Assembly: GCA_913055605.1 (NCBI GenBank) | Contig: CAJXKJ010000015.1 | Span: 1-60,581, forward strand | Source of the DNA: an uncultured Euryhalocaulis sp. | GTDB lineage: Bacteria; Pseudomonadota; Alphaproteobacteria; Caulobacterales; Maricaulaceae | Length of the DNA: 60,581 nt | Direction of reading: 5' to 3' | Part shown: positions 56,955 through 60,581 of the stretch, piece after piece | Layout: every line of letters starts with the position of its first letter | How positions within the stretch are numbered: the stretch's first letter is position 1 | Made by a program: the position numbers and the translations under genes | Notes under the pieces: model-generated | What the model was told of the DNA's origin: nothing | The model's input: only the letters and a program-made list of their open reading frames with translations | Databases searched by the model: none

Positions 56955-57677
56955 ATGACCGGACGGCCGGACGGGCGGGCGCGCGACGGATTGCGCGCGG
57001 TGACGCTGGAAATGGGCGCCGCGCCCTATGCGGAGGGATCGTGCCTGGCGGTCTTCGGCAATACGCGCGTGCTCTGCGCCGCCAGCGTGGAGGACCGCGT
57101 GCCGCCCTGGATGCGCAATAGCGGGCGCGGCTGGGTCACCGCCGAATACGGCATGCTGCCCCGCGCCACCCATACCCGCGGCAACCGCGAGGCCGCGCGC
57201 GGCAAGCAGTCCGGCCGCACCCAGGAAATCCAGCGCCTGATCGGCCGCTCCTTGCGCGCGGCGATCGACCTGCCGGCGCTGGGCGAACGCCAGATCGTGC
57301 TGGACTGCGACGTGCTGCAGGCCGACGGCGGCACGCGCACCGCTGCGATCACCGGCGCCTGGACGGCGCTGGCCGCGGCCTGCGACTGGCTGGTGGAGGA
57401 AGGCGTGCTGGAAACCTCGCCCATCTGCGACCAGATCGCCGCGATCTCCTGCGGCGTGGTGTCGGGCGAGCCGCGCCTGGACCTGATGTACGAAGAGGAC
57501 CGCGACGCCGACGCCGACGGCAATTTCGTCCTGTCCCTGTCCGGCGGCATCGTGGAGGCGCAGGTGACGGCCGAGGACCGGGCCATCGCCGAGAACGATT
57601 TCGCGGAGTTGATGCGCCTTGCCCGCGCGGGATGTTCGGAACTGTACGCGATCCAGAAGGCCGCGCTGGGCCGCTGA
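56955..57677 (+). CDS. rph: Ribonuclease PH
   Basis: A 240-residue phosphate-dependent 3' exoribonuclease that trims tRNA ends. Family blocks: [93 protein letters not shown] and [13 protein letters not shown]. Start 56955 (MTGRPDG) is the family start; an in-frame ATG at 56883 would overlap the divergent gene. rdgB normally follows directly but here is about 1.2 kb away. Confidence 0.97.
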   Translation: MTGRPDGRARDGLRAVTLEMGAAPYAEGSCLAVFGNTRVLCAASVEDRVPPWMRNSGRGWVTAEYGMLPRATHTRGNREAARGKQSGRTQEIQRLIGRSLRAAIDLPALGERQIVLDCDVLQADGGTRTAAITGAWTALAAACDWLVEEGVLETSPICDQIAAISCGVVSGEPRLDLMYEEDRDADADGNFVLSLSGGIVEAQVTAEDRAIAENDFAELMRLARAGCSELYAIQKAALGR

Positions 57678-57683
57678 ACCAGA

Positions 57684-57908
57684 TTAGGAGTCGAGGACTT
57701 CGACGATGTTGTCCAAATCCGGAGGACTGGGCCTTTCGTACCCGAGAGGGGCGTTCTCAGGGCGATCTCGCCGCAAGACCATGGAGCGGAGATCGGCGCT
57801 CTCCCTCCAGAATCCCAAACTTTCAAAATAGTAGTAAGCATCCAGCCGATCAGCGGGGATGCGGCATCTGGCACCGACACGTCGCAAGTTTTCCAGTGCG
57901 AGAGACAT
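57684..57908 (-). CDS. Hypothetical 74-residue protein on a low-GC patch
   Basis: An open frame for 74 residues beginning SLALENLRRVGARCRIPADRLDAYYYFESLGFWRESADLRSMVL. No known family recognised; it looks like a helical start followed by a charged middle. By eye its base composition is much lower in GC than rph or rdgB, in keeping with the GIY-YIG gene at 43978. It ends seven bases from the convergent rph stop. A longer start at 58013 would run into the XRE gene's 3' end. Being real is uncertain. Confidence 0.45.
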   Translation of the reverse strand: MSLALENLRRVGARCRIPADRLDAYYYFESLGFWRESADLRSMVLRRDRPENAPLGYERPSPPDLDNIVEVLDS

Positions 57909-57960
57909 AGAGACAGCGTTATCCGATTCTCTCTGACTCACAATCGGTGTTTCTATTCGA

Positions 57961-58206
57961 CTATTCGGCCGCCTCGGCGGCCGGGCTTTTGTCGTCGGCC
58001 TCGTCCGGCTCATAGTTCAGCAGGTCGCCGGGCTGGCACTCCAGCTCCCGGCACAGGGCTTCCAGCGTGGTGAAGCGGATCGCCTTCGCCTTGCCGGTTT
58101 TCAGGATGGACAGATTGGCCAGCGTGATGCCCACACGGTCGCACAACTCCGTAAGCGACATGCGCCGCTCCAGAAGCACGCGATCGAGGGTGACGCGAAT
58201 TCCCAT
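57961..58206 (-). CDS. XRE-family small HTH regulator (YozG-like)
   Basis: An 81-residue Cro/CI-type regulator: RVTLDRVLLERRMSLTELCDRVGITLANLSILKTGKAKAIRFTTLEALCRELECQPGDLLNYEPDE is one whole helix-turn-helix domain, with a short acidic/Ala tail. This subfamily (YozG) is regularly found next to a DUF2975 membrane protein, as here (7 bp upstream). It is likely to control the pair's own promoter, which carries repeated ATTCGAT motifs. Confidence 0.92.
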   Translation of the reverse strand: MGIRVTLDRVLLERRMSLTELCDRVGITLANLSILKTGKAKAIRFTTLEALCRELECQPGDLLNYEPDEADDKSPAAEAAE

Positions 58207-58213
58207 GTCTCTC

Positions 58214-58750
58214 CTAGATGGTGAGCTTCTGTTCTTGGCGCATGCGCGCGCCCTCGCGGAAGACTTCGGCCAGGACGATGACCGTCAGCACGGCGAACCA
58301 GATTCCGAGAGAGAAATTGAACGGGTCGTTTTCGAATCCTTCGGGCGGCTCGATTCGCAATGCAATCATGGTCGCCATCATTGTGCCAGCCAGCGCATAG
58401 CGGACCAGCTCCCACACCGCCAGCGTCATCCAGATCACCCGCAGATGCAGCGCGTTTTCCGGCACGAACGGGTCGCCGTCGGACAGCGTGGCGAAGATCC
58501 GGCGCAGCTGGTCGACGATGATGATCGTGCCGGCCAGCGACACCGCGAACAGCGCGGTGAACAGCCAGGTGATCAGCGGCGAGGGCGGCCGCGGCATGTC
58601 GAACCAGTTGATGTCGACGCCGTACGACTTCATCAGCGCCACCGCGCAGCCGAGCACGGTCAGCGGGATCGCCACGTACAGCAGGATCAGGACGATGCGC
58701 AGCGCCACGCGCAGGAATGTGGCCAGAGAGCGATGTCCAAGCGTCTTCAT
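58214..58750 (-). CDS. DUF2975 membrane protein
   Basis: A 178-residue four-helix membrane protein of the DUF2975 family: helices at about 10-33, 60-82, 108-130 and 145-165, with the family phrase VDQLRRIFATLSDGDPFVPENALHLRVIW between helices two and three. Function is unknown; the linked YozG-like HTH suggests a membrane-sensor/regulator pair. It opens the two-gene operon. Confidence 0.9.
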   Translation of the reverse strand: MKTLGHRSLATFLRVALRIVLILLYVAIPLTVLGCAVALMKSYGVDINWFDMPRPPSPLITWLFTALFAVSLAGTIIIVDQLRRIFATLSDGDPFVPENALHLRVIWMTLAVWELVRYALAGTMMATMIALRIEPPEGFENDPFNFSLGIWFAVLTVIVLAEVFREGARMRQEQKLTI

Positions 58751-58757
58751 TCAAAAC

Positions 58758-58836
58758 ATCCGGTATTCAATATATCCGGTCCGCGCCCGCGTGCGGGGTT
58801 TTTCCGATATTCGATAAGCCCGTATCGAAATTCGAT
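58758..58836. promoter_or_regulatory. Operator-like repeats between DUF2975 and rdgB
   Basis: The 110-bp divergent gap holds two direct ATCCGGT copies (58758-58764 and 58774-58780, 16 bp apart) close to the DUF2975 start. It also has three ATTCGAT-type copies: 58809-58815, the inverted ATCGAA at 58824-58829, and 58830-58836. The TTCGAT-8-ATCGAA pair is a perfect dyad. The AT content and symmetry suggest binding sites for the XRE regulator and promoters for both directions. Confidence 0.5.
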
Positions 58837-58860
58837 TAGAGACGCAAGAGGGATCGCAAC

Positions 58861-59487
58861 GTGACCGATCCGGCCCGGCTCCTCCCCACACCTCTGGTGG
58901 TCGCCACCCATAACCCCGGAAAGGCGCGGGAAATCGCCGACCTTATAAGGCCTTATGGCGTGGACTCGGCCTCGGCGGCGGAGCTCGGCCTGCCCGACGT
59001 GGAGGAAACCGGCGACACGTTCGAGGCCAACGCCGCGCTGAAGGCGGAGGCCGCCGCCGCCCGCGCCGGGCGCTTCGCCCTGGCCGATGATTCGGGCCTG
59101 GCGGTCGACGCGCTGGACGGCGCGCCCGGCATCTATTCCGCGCGCTGGGCGGAGGATGCGTCCGGAAAGCGCGACTTCGCCTACGCCATGCGCCGCGTCT
59201 GGGACGCGGTTCAGAAGACCGGCGGCGAGAATTTGCGGGCGCGTTTCGTCTGCGTGCTGGCGCTCTCCAATCCCGGCGGCGCGATCCAGCACTGGCGGGG
59301 GGAGGTGGAGGGAACTTTGGTCTGGCCGCCGCGCGGCGACCGCGGCTTCGGCTACGACCCGATGTTCGTGCCGGACGGCTACGCCATCACGTTCGGCGAA
59401 ATGGACCCGGACGAAAAGCACGCCATCAGCCACCGCGCCCGCGCCTTCGAACGCTTCCTGGCCAGCCTGAAACAGGGCGGGGAATGA
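58861..59487 (+). CDS. rdgB: Non-canonical purine NTP pyrophosphatase (RdgB/HAM1)
   Basis: A 208-residue ITPase/XTPase that removes dITP and XTP from nucleotide pools. Motifs: [75 protein letters not shown] and the terminal [13 protein letters not shown]. The start is GTG 58861 with GAGGGA upstream. It overlaps hemW by four bases (ATGA). Confidence 0.97.
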   Translation: MTDPARLLPTPLVVATHNPGKAREIADLIRPYGVDSASAAELGLPDVEETGDTFEANAALKAEAAAARAGRFALADDSGLAVDALDGAPGIYSARWAEDASGKRDFAYAMRRVWDAVQKTGGENLRARFVCVLALSNPGGAIQHWRGEVEGTLVWPPRGDRGFGYDPMFVPDGYAITFGEMDPDEKHAISHRARAFERFLASLKQGGE

Positions 59488-60581
59488 GCGGCGCCGGCTT
59501 CGGCCTCTATGTCCACTGGCCGTGGTGCGCGCGCATCTGCCCCTATTGCGATTTCAACGTCTACCGGGCGCGCGGGGCGGATATCGAACCCATGGTCGCC
59601 GCCATCGAATCCGCGATCCGTGGGTGGCCGGCCCGGATCGCCGCGCTCGGCGCATCGCCCGACCGTCCGCTGACCTCCATCCATTTCGGCGGCGGCACGC
59701 CGTCTCTGATGCCGGCGGAGGCCGTGGCCCGCGTCCTCGCCGCCGCGCGCGAGGCTTTCGGCGTGACGGACGATGCGGAGATCGGGCTGGAGGCCAATCC
59801 CGAAGACGCGGACGAATCCGCCTGGCGCGCTTTTGCCGAGGCGGGCGTGGAGCGGCTGTCGCTGGGCGTGCAGTCGCTGGACGACGCGGCGCTGCAATCG
59901 CTCGGCCGGATGCATAGCGCCGACGACGCCCGCCGCGCCGTCGCCCTGGCGCAGGACATCTTCCCGCGCGTCTCCGCCGACCTGATCTCCGCCCGCCCCG
60001 GCCAGACGCGCGATGACTGGGCGGCGGAGCTGCAGGACGCATTATCCCTCGGCCTGTCGCACCTGTCGGTCTACCAGCTGACGATCGAGCCCGGCACCGC
60101 CTTCGCCCGCGCCGCCGACCGCGGCGCCCTGACTCCGGCGGAGGAGGACGCGGCCGCCGACATCTATGACGCGACCCAGACCATCGCCGCCGCCGCCGGC
60201 CTGCCGGGCTATGAGGTCTCCAACCACGCCCGGCCGGGGCAGGAGAGCCGGCACAATCTCGTCTATTGGCGCTCGGGCGACTGGATCGCCGCCGGCCCCG
60301 GCGGCCATGCCCGCCTCTGGGGCAGGAATGGCGTGCGCTTCGCCTTCGCCACGCCGCTCCGCCCGGACGACTATGTCGCCGCAATCGCGGCCGGCGCCCC
60401 GGCCGAACTTTCCGAGACGCTGGACGCCCGCGAGTCCGCCGACGAGATGATCCTGATGGGATTGCGCCTGGCCGAGGGGCTGGACGTTACGGCGCTCGCC
60501 GAACGCACCGGCCACGCGCCCGAAGCCGGCGCGGTGAACCTGCTGATCGGGGAGGGGCTGCTGGAGGCGCGCCCCGGCCGC
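59484..60581 (+). CDS. hemW: Coproporphyrinogen III oxidase-like radical SAM protein HemW (3' truncated by window)
   Basis: The first 366 codons of HemW; no stop occurs before the window ends. The radical SAM cluster motif [10 protein letters not shown] is near residue 17; other family blocks are [45 protein letters not shown] and [20 protein letters not shown]. HemW is a haem chaperone rather than the true oxidase (HemN has a different tail). It overlaps rdgB by ATGA, the usual rdgB-hemW pairing. Confidence 0.96.
   Translation, partial: MSGAGFGLYVHWPWCARICPYCDFNVYRARGADIEPMVAAIESAIRGWPARIAALGASPDRPLTSIHFGGGTPSLMPAEAVARVLAAAREAFGVTDDAEIGLEANPEDADESAWRAFAEAGVERLSLGVQSLDDAALQSLGRMHSADDARRAVALAQDIFPRVSADLISARPGQTRDDWAAELQDALSLGLSHLSVYQLTIEPGTAFARAADRGALTPAEEDAAADIYDATQTIAAAAGLPGYEVSNHARPGQESRHNLVYWRSGDWIAAGPGGHARLWGRNGVRFAFATPLRPDDYVAAIAAGAPAELSETLDARESADEMILMGLRLAEGLDVTALAERTGHAPEAGAVNLLIGEGLLEARPGR

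Overview
The window is a GC-rich, densely packed chromosomal segment of an alphaproteobacterium. It most resembles the Caulobacterales/Maricaulales/Parvularculales side of the class. The flagellar operon order fliF-fliG-fliH-fliN-flbD is the Caulobacter type, and FlbD, HrcA-GrpE, the ybgC-tolQRAB-pal-cpoB-tilS-ftsH block and the rph/rdgB/hemW neighbourhood are all typical of that group. The species assignment is inference. I see no rRNA, tRNA, CRISPR array, phage or insertion sequence, and no gene-free stretch longer than about 220 bases.

Layout. 1-10 kb: assorted metabolism (nucleotidyltransferase, Old Yellow Enzyme, DODA-type dioxygenase, orphan ABC solute-binding protein, SMP-30-like secreted protein, pyruvate carboxylase, GNAT, serine hydrolase). 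10-13.2 kb: a four-gene minus-strand operon (PepSY membrane protein, DUF2271, DUF4198, ApbE flavin transferase) behind a Fur-box-like site, probably iron-linked extracytoplasmic redox or metal handling. 13.2-14.3 kb: two small membrane proteins. 14.4-23.5 kb: an eight-gene early flagellar operon running fliF to flhG. 23.6-34.8 kb: small proteins, MFS exporter, ychF, pth-rplY, an EF-hand secreted protein, prs, folP-SMR, an SDR, and a membrane protein coupled to an EEP-family phosphatase/nuclease. 34.9-44 kb: ftsH, tilS and the Tol-Pal system. 44-50.5 kb: a low-GC GIY-YIG gene, AraC-MGMT fusion, glyoxalase, dapB, SulP transporter. 49.4-56.5 kb: chaperones (dnaK, dnaJ, grpE, hrcA) with an FkbM methyltransferase lodged between dnaK and dnaJ. 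56.5-60.6 kb: rph, a foreign-looking XRE/DUF2975 insert, rdgB and the truncated hemW.

Working together: the flagellar operon encodes MS ring, switch, export gate, the class-II transcription switch FlbD and the FlhF/FlhG placement pair. The Tol-Pal block encodes envelope constriction with its accessory CpoB. FtsH, DnaK/J, GrpE and HrcA form the protein quality-control set.

The most unusual signals are not genes. (1) Tandem 10-14 bp duplications carrying TAG/CTAG lie at gene ends; one gives stops in all six frames between two convergent genes. (2) A perfect three-helix junction could hide the ribosome binding site of the SMP-30-like gene. (3) Two genes (tilS and a membrane protein after the AraC-MGMT gene) have no ATG, GTG or TTG available and may start at CTG. 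(4) The Fur-box/PepSY/ApbE operon shows no visible flavinylation target. (5) An SDR has its catalytic Lys replaced by Arg and carries a histone-H1-like tail. (6) There are insertions into normally conserved gene pairs (dnaK-dnaJ, rph-rdgB).
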